Both the position numbers and the translations under genes were made by a program. The notes below the pieces were generated by a model, which had not been told where the DNA came from, ran no database searches, and saw only the letters and a list, made by a program, of their open reading frames with translations. A stretch of 64,000 bases of DNA, from positions 41,920-105,919 of the forward strand of contig DGOW01000047.1 of the NCBI GenBank assembly GCA_002390225.1, in the 5' to 3' direction. The DNA comes from Gemmatimonadales bacterium UBA4456 (GTDB taxonomy: Bacteria > Gemmatimonadota > Gemmatimonadetes > Longimicrobiales > Gaopeijiaceae). This document shows, piece by piece, positions 43,527-51,612 of this stretch (position 1 is the stretch's first letter; each line of letters opens with the position of its first letter).

Positions 43527-45299
43527 TCAGTCGCCTGCCTCCACGTAGATCTCACCACCCTTCTCGCGGAACTCATCCGCCATCTGCTCCATCCCCGTGT
43601 CGATCGCTTCGGACTCGGCGAGGCCCTGCTCTCGAGCGAACTGTCGGATGTCCTCGGTGATCTTCATCGAGCAGAACTTCGGTCCACACATCGAGCAGAA
43701 GTGGGCGACCTTCGCCCCCTCCGCCGGCAACGTCTCATCGTGGTACTCCAGGGCAGTGATCGGATCGAGCGCGAGGTTGAACTGATCCCGCCAACGGAAC
43801 TCGAATCGCGCCTTGGAGAGCGCATTGTCCCAGTCCTGCGCACCCGGATGCCCCTTGGCCAGGTCCGCCGCATGTGCGGCAATCTTGTAGGTGATGACAC
43901 CACGCTTCACATCGTCTCGGTTCGGAAGCCCGAGGTGCTCCTTGGGCGTGACGTAGCACAGCATCGCCGTCCCGTACCACCCGATCTGCGCCGCACCGAT
44001 CGCGGAGGTGATGTGATCGTACGCCGGTGCAATGTCAGTCGTGAGCGGACCGAGCGTGTAGAACGGCGCCTCGTTACACCACTCGAGCTGCTTCTCCATG
44101 TTCTCTTTGATGAGATGCATGGGCACGTGACCGGGGCCTTCGTTCATCACCTGAACACCGTGCTCCCACGCGATCTTCGTCAGGTCGCCCTGCACCTTCA
44201 GCTCGGCGAACTGTGCCTCGTCGTTCGCGTCGTAGAGCGAGCCCGGACGCAGACCGTCGCCGAGCGAGAAGGAGACGTCATACGCCGCCATGATCTCGCA
44301 CAGCTCGGGGAAGTGCGTGTAGGTGAAGTTCTCCTTGTGGTGCGCCATGCACCACTTGGCCAGGATCGAACCACCCCTTGATACGATCCCCGTCATCCGG
44401 TTCGCCGTCATCGGGATGAAGCGAAGAAGAACGCCGGCGTGCACGGTGAAATAATCGACGCCCTGCTCACACTGCTCGATAATCGTGTCCCGGTAGATCT
44501 CCCACGTGAGCTCTTCCGGAACCCCATCGACCTTCTCCAGCGCCTGATAGATCGGCACCGTCCCGATCGGGACCGGCGAATTGCGGAGGATCCACTCACG
44601 GGTCTCATGGATGTTCTTTCCCGTCGACAGATCCATGACGGTGTCAGCGCCCCACAGTGTCGCCCAGCGGAGCTTCTCTACCTCTTCTTCGATCGAGGAC
44701 GAGACCGCCGAATTTCCGATGTTTGCGTTGATCTTCACCTTGAAGTTCCGGCCGATGATCATCGGCTCGATCTCCGGGTGATTGATGTTCGCCGGGATGA
44801 TCGCCCGCCCACGCGCGACCTCGTCACGAACGAACTCCGGCGCCATCCCTTCACGGATCGCCACGAACTCCATCTCCGGCGTGACCTCACCGCGACGAGC
44901 GTAGGTCATCTGGGTGACGGATCCGGTTCCCCGCAGCGTACGACGGCTGAGGCCCTCGGGCATCTCGACCGCATCGGTCGGCGTCCGTGTCCGCTGCACC
45001 TCGACAATATCCCCGCGTTCCCGGATCCAGGGATCGCGAAGTACCTCGAGCCCTTGTCGGACGTCGATCTCTCCCGGGCCGCTCGTGTCGTACACGCGGA
45101 AGGGAGATTCCCCGCCTGTGAGTTGGATCTCACGCATGGGCACGCGCACGCCACGCGTCCCATCCACATGAATCTTCCTGGAGTTCGGGAAGGCACCGGG
45201 GTAGTCGGTACCGACGTCCTCGGTCTTCGGCGCGACGCGTTGGCGGCCGTTTCCGTTCGTCGAAGAGATCTGCGTTCCGCTGCCGTTCGTGTCGCTCAT
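43527..45299 (-). CDS. thiC: Phosphomethylpyrimidine synthase
   Basis: ThiC is the radical-SAM enzyme that rearranges aminoimidazole ribotide into HMP phosphate for thiamine. The start at 45299 (MSDTNGSGTQ) is preceded by GGTGAG at a good distance and gives 590 residues. Family landmarks are KINANIGNSAV, DLSTGKNIHETREWI, GTVPIYQAL, NEGPGHVPMH, and the C-terminal 4Fe-4S motif FCSMCGPKFCSMKI (CxxCxxxxC). A TPP riboswitch and promoter lie directly upstream on the same strand, so expression should drop when thiamine pyrophosphate is plentiful. Confidence 0.97.
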   Translation of the reverse strand: MSDTNGSGTQISSTNGNGRQRVAPKTEDVGTDYPGAFPNSRKIHVDGTRGVRVPMREIQLTGGESPFRVYDTSGPGEIDVRQGLEVLRDPWIRERGDIVEVQRTRTPTDAVEMPEGLSRRTLRGTGSVTQMTYARRGEVTPEMEFVAIREGMAPEFVRDEVARGRAIIPANINHPEIEPMIIGRNFKVKINANIGNSAVSSSIEEEVEKLRWATLWGADTVMDLSTGKNIHETREWILRNSPVPIGTVPIYQALEKVDGVPEELTWEIYRDTIIEQCEQGVDYFTVHAGVLLRFIPMTANRMTGIVSRGGSILAKWCMAHHKENFTYTHFPELCEIMAAYDVSFSLGDGLRPGSLYDANDEAQFAELKVQGDLTKIAWEHGVQVMNEGPGHVPMHLIKENMEKQLEWCNEAPFYTLGPLTTDIAPAYDHITSAIGAAQIGWYGTAMLCYVTPKEHLGLPNRDDVKRGVITYKIAAHAADLAKGHPGAQDWDNALSKARFEFRWRDQFNLALDPITALEYHDETLPAEGAKVAHFCSMCGPKFCSMKITEDIRQFAREQGLAESEAIDTGMEQMADEFREKGGEIYVEAGD

Positions 45300-45365
45300 T
45301 AGGCTCACCATTCGGCGGAAAGCGCGAGCCGAGGCAGGCCACCAGGAGATCTGAGCCTCGTCGTC

Positions 45366-45467
45366 GCCGCGCTCCCTACGCCGGTCTCAACCGGATCAGG
45401 TTCCAAGGGTCGCTCTCAACCGTGCCTGCGCGTCCTCAGGACGAGCGGGCACGGTGCCCCTGGCGGC
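45366..45467 (-). promoter_or_regulatory. TPP riboswitch (THI element) upstream of thiC
   Basis: On the minus strand the aptamer core reads GGGGCACC, then a P3 hairpin region, GTTGAGAG in place of the usual GCTGAGA, ACCCTTGGAACCTGATC, a P5-type hairpin CCGGTTGAGACCGG, and CGTAGGGA. The P1 helix is closed by GCCGC (45463-45467) with GCGGC (45366-45370). These are the conserved THI-box segments in the right order. It ends about 67 bases before the thiC ATG, leaving room for a switch that hides the ribosome binding site or terminates transcription. Confidence 0.93.
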
Positions 45468-45472
45468 AGTGC

Positions 45473-45501
45473 AACCTAAGACACCGACTGGCTCGAGCCA
45501 A
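45473..45501 (-). promoter_or_regulatory. Candidate sigma-70-type promoter for thiC
   Basis: On the minus strand, TTGGCT (-35, 45496-45501) and TAGGTT (-10, 45473-45478) are separated by 17 bases. The predicted transcription start falls just before the 5' side of the riboswitch P1 helix. A 12-bp perfect palindrome overlaps the -35 box. Confidence 0.5.
45489..45500. repeat. 12-bp palindrome overlapping the thiC -35 box
   Basis: TGGCTCGAGCCA is a perfect inverted repeat in the divergent thiC/kinase promoter region. It could be an operator; no cognate regulator is identifiable here. Confidence 0.4.
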
Positions 45502-45651
45502 ACCGAGGTCAGGCGGCCTCCCCCGAAGAGCCACCGGTGCGCTGCACTGCACTGCATGGGGCGAAAGTCTCGCAAACTGGCGGACCTGCAGCGGAGCACT
45601 AAGGTTAAGATGTGAGGTACCAGCACGTTTCGTACGATCAGCGGATACCCG

Positions 45652-48066
45652 TTGCCAACTGAGATCGAACGGCTTCAGGCAGCGCTCCCTGAGCGCTACA
45701 CCCTCGTCCAGGAGTTGGATCGAGGAGGGATGTCGCGCGTCTATCTGGCTCGTGAATCCCTGCCGGAGCGAGATGTCGCGATCAAGGTGCTCGACGAAGA
45801 GCTCTCCGCACGGCTAGGCCGTGAGCGCTTCGTTCGCGAAGTCGAGGTCACCTCCCGCCTGCAGCACCCGCACATCGTCCCGATCTACGCTGCAGGCGAC
45901 GCCGGTGGCACCCTCTTCTACGTGATGCCATACATCGCGGGTCAGAGCCTTCGGGATCGTCTCGATACCGAGGGACTCCTCCCGATCGAGGAGTCGCTGA
46001 AGATCACTCACCAGGTCGCGGACGCGCTCGAGCACGCCCACGGCAAGGGCATTGTCCACCGCGACATCAAGCCGTCGAACATTCTCTTCCAGAGTGGGCA
46101 CGCGGTGGTCGCCGACTTCGGTATCGCGCGGGCTCTGCGCGCGGCGGAAAGCGGCGGCGAGTTCACGCAGAGTGGACTACCGATCGGCACGCCCGACTAC
46201 ATGAGTCCGGAGCAGGCGGGGGGCGAGGAGGCGATCGACGGACGGACGGATACCTATGCCCTGGCCTGCGTCCTCTACGAAATGCTCGCCGGTCAGCCCC
46301 CGTTCCACAGCCGAACGGCGCAGGCAACGCTCGCGCGCCATCTGACGGACACCATGCCGTCGCTGCGTTCGATTCGTTCGTCAGTTCCGCGGCCACTCGA
46401 GCAGGTCATCGCCCAGGCTCTCGCCAAATCTCCGGTAGACCGACCCAAAGCGGTCACACACTTCGCGGACGCGCTCCTCGTTGCGAACCGAACTGGTGCC
46501 CTGAGGGTGGACAACGGCCAGGGCCGGGCAAAGTGGCTGACCATGCCCATGCGCGTGGCCGCAGGCCTCATGCTGATCGCGGCCATGGGCCTGGCGATTC
46601 AGTTCTGGGCCGCGACGGCATCGGCTGACGGCCTCTACGAGTCGTCCGTCGCCGTGACTCCGTTCGAAAATCGAACGGGTGACGAGAGCTTCGACCTGCT
46701 CGGCTTGTCCATGGCCGAGGAGGTCATCGCCCGTCTGACTACGGTGCGGGAGGTCGAAGTCCAGGACATGTTCTCGGCCTCCTCTGCCATGAATGACAGC
46801 ACGGGGACGAGGGACCTCCTCAAGTCGCTCGGCGTCCAGCATTGGCTTCGCGGTTACATCGAGCGCAGTGGGACACAGCTGGTCGTAAGCGTCCTGGAGT
46901 CCAACGCCGAAGGGATCCTGTTTCCACGGGAGCAGTACTTCGTGGACCTTGAGGATCTTGACCGTGAGCAGGTCCGCGTGGCGAACGAGATGGCCCTCGA
47001 CTTTCTGGAAGGTGTCGGTCTCGAGGACCGTTTCGATCCCGGGGGGTCGGTCATCGGCCCCGGTCGTGACGCGTACCTGGCAGGCAACACCGCCCTCGGC
47101 GGTCGTACTCCGGACGGCATGCGCGAAGCGGTGGAGCGATTCCGCGAGGCGATCGGACTCGAGCCGCGGTCAGCCGCCGCACTCTCAGCGCTGTCCTCGG
47201 CCTTCGCACTCACCCTGTATTACAAGTACGACATCGGGATCTCACCGTACGAACTGGCTGCTCGCTCGCTCGCCGCAGCCGACGCGGCCATCGAGGCCGA
47301 CCCACGTGCTGCGAACGGCTACTCGGCACGGGGATACATCCGGGCACTGCTTGGACTCGACCTCGAGGGCGCCGCCGCAGATTTCGATCAGGCCGAGGCC
47401 CTGGCGCCCAACGCTCCGAACGGTCCCAGCTGGTCCGCTCGAATTCTGGCCGGACAGGGCCGAATCGACGAGGCGTTCGCGGAGGCGGAACGGGCCCGCG
47501 ACCTGGATCCACTCCAGGCAGGCCGTCGCACCGCCCTTGCCTCCCTCGGCTTCCAACTCGGTCGCTACGATGTCGCGATCGCCGAGGCGCGCGAAGCGTA
47601 TCGATTGGAAGACCAGCTTCTGCTCGCGAAGGCTTTTGAAGGTCGGGCACTCGCCATGACAGGACAGCCGGAGGAGTGCCTTCAGATCGAGTTCGGCGTT
47701 TACGATCTCGTCGAGGCACTCTGTCTGTATGCCGCCGGGCGGTCCGAAGAAGCGCGCCAGATGGTCGAGCGCGCTGAGAGACAGCTCGAGACCGTGGGGA
47801 GCCCGAACCCCGACTATACCGCCGAGCTGCGCGCCCAGGACCTAGCCAGCTACTACGGTATGATCGGTGACGCCGTCGACGCGACGAGGTGGCTCGAGTT
47901 CGCGTTCGACCTTTCTCCCGCGGGTGTCGATACGCGAATCCTCGGCTCGGCACTCTTCGAGCCGGTAGAGAACGATCCACGATTCTCGTCGGCAGTGGAT
48001 GCCACCTCTCTCACCGCGCTCGAACGAGTTGTCGAGATGCGCAGGACGATCCGCAGCCCATTCTGA
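45652..48066 (+). CDS. Transmembrane Ser/Thr protein kinase with extracytoplasmic FlgO-like and TPR domains
   Basis: An 804-residue protein from a TTG start. The kinase domain (about 16-280) has the P-loop region DRGGMSRVYLA, Lys45 in VAIKVL, the catalytic loop HRDIKPSN (Asp138), DFG (155-157) and GTPDYMSPEQ. A membrane helix follows at about 302-322. The external part starts SVAVTPFENRTGDESFDLLG, a FlgO/TolB-N-like segment, and continues as TPR-type helical pairs (AVERFREAIGLEPRSAAAL, AIEADPRAANGYSARG, AERARDLDPLQAG). This is a common layout in Gemmatimonadota and Acidobacteria. The signal and targets are unknown. It is divergent from thiC. Confidence 0.9.
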   Translation: MPTEIERLQAALPERYTLVQELDRGGMSRVYLARESLPERDVAIKVLDEELSARLGRERFVREVEVTSRLQHPHIVPIYAAGDAGGTLFYVMPYIAGQSLRDRLDTEGLLPIEESLKITHQVADALEHAHGKGIVHRDIKPSNILFQSGHAVVADFGIARALRAAESGGEFTQSGLPIGTPDYMSPEQAGGEEAIDGRTDTYALACVLYEMLAGQPPFHSRTAQATLARHLTDTMPSLRSIRSSVPRPLEQVIAQALAKSPVDRPKAVTHFADALLVANRTGALRVDNGQGRAKWLTMPMRVAAGLMLIAAMGLAIQFWAATASADGLYESSVAVTPFENRTGDESFDLLGLSMAEEVIARLTTVREVEVQDMFSASSAMNDSTGTRDLLKSLGVQHWLRGYIERSGTQLVVSVLESNAEGILFPREQYFVDLEDLDREQVRVANEMALDFLEGVGLEDRFDPGGSVIGPGRDAYLAGNTALGGRTPDGMREAVERFREAIGLEPRSAAALSALSSAFALTLYYKYDIGISPYELAARSLAAADAAIEADPRAANGYSARGYIRALLGLDLEGAAADFDQAEALAPNAPNGPSWSARILAGQGRIDEAFAEAERARDLDPLQAGRRTALASLGFQLGRYDVAIAEAREAYRLEDQLLLAKAFEGRALAMTGQPEECLQIEFGVYDLVEALCLYAAGRSEEARQMVERAERQLETVGSPNPDYTAELRAQDLASYYGMIGDAVDATRWLEFAFDLSPAGVDTRILGSALFEPVENDPRFSSAVDATSLTALERVVEMRRTIRSPF

Positions 48067-48101
48067 GGATCTTCCTGACGAACCTCCCGGTACGATTGAG
48101 C

Positions 48102-48572
48102 ATGAACCGTCTCGCACCCGTACTCGCACTCGTCACCGGCGTTTTTCTGACCACAGCCCTGGACGCTTCGGCCCAAGATCGCGCAGGCGTCACTGACGTG
48201 CTGTCCGGCATGCAGAGCGGTGGCGGATGGGTCAGGATTCCTATCGTGGCAGGGCAAGGCAGCTTCAGTACTGTCCGAGTACCGATGCTGGCACTCACGA
48301 TCGCCGGGTGCGTCAACGTCTGGCACGGTCACTCCGGTACGTGGGCGATCGAGGCTCGCGAGCAGGTCCTGGGATCAGTACTGCGGGTCGAAGCGGAGCC
48401 CGGCGCCGGTGTACCGTTCGAGCACAACTTCGGGATGCAGGCTCAGGTCGACATCGACTTCCGCTGGAGCGAAGCCCGCGATACGACACTGGTGTTATGG
48501 GTAGGCGTTGATCTCGCGGGTGAGGGCGGCGAGTCGGTCTGCGAGCCCGACTACGGAGACGACGGCCCCTGA
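48102..48572 (+). CDS. Small exported protein, unknown function
   Basis: A 156-residue protein with a good signal peptide (RLAPVLALVTGVFLTTALDA, cleavage about ASA|QDR) starting at the ATG at 48102, 35 bases after the kinase stop. The mature part is beta-rich with two cysteines (IAGCVNVWHG and ESVCEPDYG) and an acidic end. I recognise no family. Its closeness to the kinase suggests co-transcription; a ligand- or envelope-stress-related role would be speculation. Confidence 0.6.
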   Translation: MNRLAPVLALVTGVFLTTALDASAQDRAGVTDVLSGMQSGGGWVRIPIVAGQGSFSTVRVPMLALTIAGCVNVWHGHSGTWAIEAREQVLGSVLRVEAEPGAGVPFEHNFGMQAQVDIDFRWSEARDTTLVLWVGVDLAGEGGESVCEPDYGDDGP

Positions 48573-48593
48573 GGGCCACCGCCTCCGCTGGGA

Positions 48594-48914
48594 TCAAAGT
48601 CCGCCCGAGGAGGCCGAGCGCTTCAAGGTGACCTGAATCTCGTCACCATCCCCCCCGACAATCACATCCATCCGTTCGACGTCCTCGGGGTGGATGTCCT
48701 CGAGCGAGGAGACTCGCTCTCCGTCGACGAACATCTTCGCGTTGCTCATGTCCGAAAGGTCGGATCCACTGAGGCGAAGGCGCCCCTTTGTACCGAACTC
48801 CACCTCACGGCTCAGCTCGGCGACTGATGCTCCAGCAGGAATCGACGGAGCACTCATGGCGACGAATGGCGCAAGAGGAGCAGCCACGATAGGGCTCGCC
48901 GCAGACTCCGTCAC
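48594..48914 (-). CDS. Small protein with a TonB-plug/BlaR1-C-terminus-like segment
   Basis: A 106-residue protein whose C-terminal half reads NAKMFVDGERVSSLEDI, HPEDVERMDVIVGG and EIQVTLKR. That resembles the DG-x-DI-x-S/R-V-x-V-G-x-G strand pattern in TonB-receptor plugs and in the C-termini of M56/BlaR1-type proteins. The N-terminus has a modest hydrophobic run (IVAAPLAPFVAM) and no clear cleavage site. It starts seven bases after the stop of the propeller lipoprotein gene. It is either a free-standing domain or a remnant of a larger gene. Confidence 0.5.
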   Translation of the reverse strand: MTESAASPIVAAPLAPFVAMSAPSIPAGASVAELSREVEFGTKGRLRLSGSDLSDMSNAKMFVDGERVSSLEDIHPEDVERMDVIVGGDGDEIQVTLKRSASSGGL

Positions 48915-48921
48915 CGGTCAG

Positions 48922-49968
48922 TCAGCGAACCTCGACCACGGTGACCCTGGAAAACGGATCCTGGCTCACCAGATAGAGCCGTGGCCCCTGCGCGCCGAGC
49001 ACGAGCGGGAGGTCTCGTGTACGCGCGACCTCGACACCATCGTAGAGTCGAAGCAACCGAGACTCGAAGACCTCTACATCCCCCTCTTCGGGGATCTCCC
49101 GGGTGCGGACCTCGTGCTGCACCAGCACCATCGATTCACCCCAGGACACCAAGGAACGGAGCAGGAACGAGCCCTCTTCCGCATCGAATCCACGGCCGAG
49201 CCCGATCCCATCGTCACTGTAGACGAGGATCGGGTTGAAGTCATCGAAGCCACGGCTCCAGACTTCGTTCCCGTCCATATCGTGAAGCCGCACCAGCGAC
49301 TGGACGAAGCCGACGTCGAGTACGCCTGCAGGCGTACACAGCAACGCGGACGGCGTAAGCTCTTCGGTCGCGATCTCTTTCAACTCCGGCCCCAGCGACT
49401 CCGCGCCAACGACCGCGGGCGCGGCACCGAACGAGCGGACTGGTCCTTCCGGACCCAGTTCGTGGATGATCTGGTCGTTCATCCAGTAGCTGATGAAGGT
49501 GCGATCACCCGAAGCGCAGAAGCCGGTCTCACCGAAGGCGAAGGCTCGCCAACGTTCCTCGAACTCGATGGTGGCCGCATCAACGTCGAAGCTCGAGACC
49601 CAGGAGCTGCCCGGGTCCCAGACCATGAGTTCACCCGGCTCACTCCAGGCGATTCCGGACGGCCGATCAAGATGACCCTCCTCCAGACCCGTGTCGTCCA
49701 GCGACGAGAGGTGCTGGCCGCCGATGTCATACATGTGGATGACCGGCCCACCCAGATCCAGCACCGCGAGACGCCCGTCCCGGTCCGCCTCGATATCCCA
49801 GATGCCCTGAAACGTCTCGAATGCAGCACCTGTGGCTGCGCCGATCTCGACGATTGTGTCCAGCTCGAGTCCCTCAAACGACGTGGGAAATTCGGAGGCG
49901 GCGTCTCCGCAGGCGCTCAGGCTCAGACTACCCAGAGCAGCCAGTCCCACCCACGCCCAAGGCGTCAA
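48922..49968 (-). CDS. Beta-propeller lipoprotein (6-bladed, NHL/TolB-like)
   Basis: A 348-residue exported protein with lipobox SLSAC (Cys20). Repeated motifs of the type IWDIEADRDGRLAVLDLGG, VIHMYDIGGQHLSSL, PSGIAWSEPGELMVWD and LVRLHDMDGNEVWSRG indicate a six-bladed propeller. It has no catalytic motif I can name, so a binding or scaffold role is likely. Its ATG overlaps the stop of the upstream gene at 49965, and the 106-residue protein follows after seven bases, giving a three-gene minus-strand unit. Confidence 0.75.
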   Translation of the reverse strand: MTPWAWVGLAALGSLSLSACGDAASEFPTSFEGLELDTIVEIGAATGAAFETFQGIWDIEADRDGRLAVLDLGGPVIHMYDIGGQHLSSLDDTGLEEGHLDRPSGIAWSEPGELMVWDPGSSWVSSFDVDAATIEFEERWRAFAFGETGFCASGDRTFISYWMNDQIIHELGPEGPVRSFGAAPAVVGAESLGPELKEIATEELTPSALLCTPAGVLDVGFVQSLVRLHDMDGNEVWSRGFDDFNPILVYSDDGIGLGRGFDAEEGSFLLRSLVSWGESMVLVQHEVRTREIPEEGDVEVFESRLLRLYDGVEVARTRDLPLVLGAQGPRLYLVSQDPFSRVTVVEVR

Positions 49969-51053
49969 TTCCGACTCCGTGGCATGCCCGGAATGGTGAG
50001 CCCGGGACCGCCTGCACCACCGCTGAGGTGGGCCGCGTGGCCGTCCACGTTCAGCTCACTTTCCGTCATGACGGAAAGAGGATAGCCGCCCTGAAAGAAG
50101 ATCCCGTGGCGGAGTGCCATGATTTCCCACTCGTCCTGATCAGTGACTGCGAGTTCCGGATCCATGAAGAAGTCGGTCGTCGCCGTGATCGCCCCCGTGA
50201 CGTCCGGCGTGGTCGGGGCTGCAAGCACGTCGGACAGCACCTCGAGATACAGGCTCAAATTGTCCCAGATCATCGCCGCTTCCGGACTGAGCCAGATCAG
50301 GCCGGGTGCGATCGCTGGTGCGAGCGGGATCTCGCTCGGGAAGAACTCGGGCGGTTCGCCATATGTGAGCTTCGAGAGGTAGCGATTCGTGACCGTCTCG
50401 ATCCCCACTATGCGTTCCAGCCCCGGATCGATATCCGTCAGGGGCTCCGTGACGGCCAGCCGAAACCAGTGGCCGGCCCAGATGAAACCGTCGAGGTCGG
50501 CGTACCCCGTCCGGAAGTCGAAGGCATAGGCATGGTCATACAGGATATCCATGTTCTTGGGCTCGCTGGTCAGCGCGGCTTCGGGCCGGCTCCTGTAGAG
50601 CCCAACGGCGTCGGCCAGCGCCGCTCGGGGATCGGGGAGGTCCTGATCCGAGAGGATCGAGACGATCTCCCGCTGGAACGCCTGCCCCCATCGAATGATC
50701 CCGGCGGCCCGAGGCCCAAGCCCATCGAAACCAGAATCTGCATCGTCAACGTCCTGAGACGTTCCTTCGCCCTGCACCAGGAAGGTCAGGCGATCGACCA
50801 TGTCGAACTCGAAGCCGAAGGTCGGAAGATCGGAGCCACTGGCCCGAACGGCTTCCCCCTCCGTCGCCAGTCCGTGGAGGAGCACGCCATGCGCACGGTC
50901 CAGACGATCCAGCATCTCCAGCACATCCGGATGTTGCTCTCGGAGCGTCTCAGCCTCCCCAAGCGTGCTGTGCTTCTGAGCCTCGAGCGAGGGCGTTACC
51001 CAGAGGGTGAACGCACCAAGCAAAAGGAACATGCGCCTGGGACCTGGACTCAT
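49965..51053 (-). CDS. Exported protein, unknown function
   Basis: With the start at 51053 the product is 362 residues, with a signal peptide (RRMFLLLGAFTLWVTPSLEA|QKH). The open frame extends 88 codons further upstream, but that part runs antisense into the copC gene. The mature protein is alpha-helix rich with few cysteines; notable segments are DVLEMLDRLDRAHGVLLHGL and GYADLDGFIWAGHWFRLAVTE. I do not recognise a family. It ends with a Gly-rich tail (LSGGAGGPGLTIPGMP). It is probably co-transcribed with the propeller lipoprotein through an ATGA overlap. Confidence 0.6.
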   Translation of the reverse strand: MSPGPRRMFLLLGAFTLWVTPSLEAQKHSTLGEAETLREQHPDVLEMLDRLDRAHGVLLHGLATEGEAVRASGSDLPTFGFEFDMVDRLTFLVQGEGTSQDVDDADSGFDGLGPRAAGIIRWGQAFQREIVSILSDQDLPDPRAALADAVGLYRSRPEAALTSEPKNMDILYDHAYAFDFRTGYADLDGFIWAGHWFRLAVTEPLTDIDPGLERIVGIETVTNRYLSKLTYGEPPEFFPSEIPLAPAIAPGLIWLSPEAAMIWDNLSLYLEVLSDVLAAPTTPDVTGAITATTDFFMDPELAVTDQDEWEIMALRHGIFFQGGYPLSVMTESELNVDGHAAHLSGGAGGPGLTIPGMPRSRN

Positions 51054-51120
51054 AGCTGTACTGGGTCGTCGTGAGGGCTTGTTGCTCGGGAGGCTCAATC
51101 CCATGATGGCAAAGGTGATT

Positions 51121-51149
51121 CGAAGCAGCAACCAGGTCCTCCGAAGCAG
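51121..51149 (+). repeat. Direct repeat CGAAGCAG upstream of copC
   Basis: Two copies of CGAAGCAG (51121-51128 and 51142-51149) start 21 bases apart, two helical turns, just before the CopC ATG and overlapping its ribosome binding region. This could be an operator half-site pair or coincidence. Confidence 0.25.
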
Positions 51150-51156
51150 AGGTAGA

Positions 51157-51612
51157 ATGATTCGTACAGCTCCATGGAGTAAGAAGTTCGGCGCGTTCGG
51201 GATGTTCTCCGTAGGCGTTTCGCTGCTGGGTGCGGCGGATCCGTCCGAGGCGGTCTCAGCGGCCATCGAGGACGTCTCCGCTGCGGCCCCGATCGTGAGC
51301 GCCATGCCGCACATCACGCTCGAGGCCTCGCTCCCGGAAGATGATCAGACGGTTAGCAACGAGGTCAGTGAGGTGCGCCTCTTCTTCTCAGATGCGCCCC
51401 TCATGCGTGGCGCCTCCATTCGGGTGGTCAATGCCTCTCGTCGGCTGGTTCGAAGCAGTCCACCGGAGGCCGATGCAACTGACCCCAGACAGCTGTCGGT
51501 ACAGATGGATCCAGCGCTTCCAGCCGGCAGGTACGTCGTGCAGTGGCGCTGCATCGCTGATGATGGCCACGTCATGCGGGGAGACTTCACGTTCGAGGTG
51601 GTCGGACGTTGA
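51157..51612 (+). CDS. CopC-domain periplasmic copper-binding protein
   Basis: A 151-residue exported protein; the ATG at 51157 has an AGAGG site upstream. After the signal or anchor region (FGAFGMFSVGVSLLGAADP) the CopC/YobA fold begins at PHITLEASLPEDDQTVSNEV (His52), with RLFFSDAPLMRGASIRVV and the diagnostic end YVVQWRCIADDGHVMRGDF. His residues in PHIT and DGHV are the likely copper ligands. Its stop overlaps the TTG of copD, so the two are translated together. Confidence 0.85.
   Translation: MIRTAPWSKKFGAFGMFSVGVSLLGAADPSEAVSAAIEDVSAAAPIVSAMPHITLEASLPEDDQTVSNEVSEVRLFFSDAPLMRGASIRVVNASRRLVRSSPPEADATDPRQLSVQMDPALPAGRYVVQWRCIADDGHVMRGDFTFEVVGR

Larger units (their letters stand above)
45300..45651. 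other. Intergenic regulatory region between divergent thiC and kinase genes
   Basis: About 350 bases without a gene. The left part holds the TPP riboswitch and thiC promoter (minus strand). The right part, 45502-45651, should contain the kinase promoter. It shows a short GCACT tandem near 45544-45557 and AT-richer DNA (TAAGGTTAAGATG, near 45600-45612), which could hold a -10 box, but I cannot assign a confident plus-strand promoter. Confidence 0.5.

Noticed and set aside
42122..43576. A 484-codon minus-strand open frame
   Set aside because: It is antisense to the M20D gene, whose catalytic motifs and signal peptide are clear, and it crosses the terminator hairpin.
48694..50085. A 463-codon plus-strand open frame
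   Set aside because: It is antisense to the propeller lipoprotein gene, which has a lipobox and coherent blade repeats.
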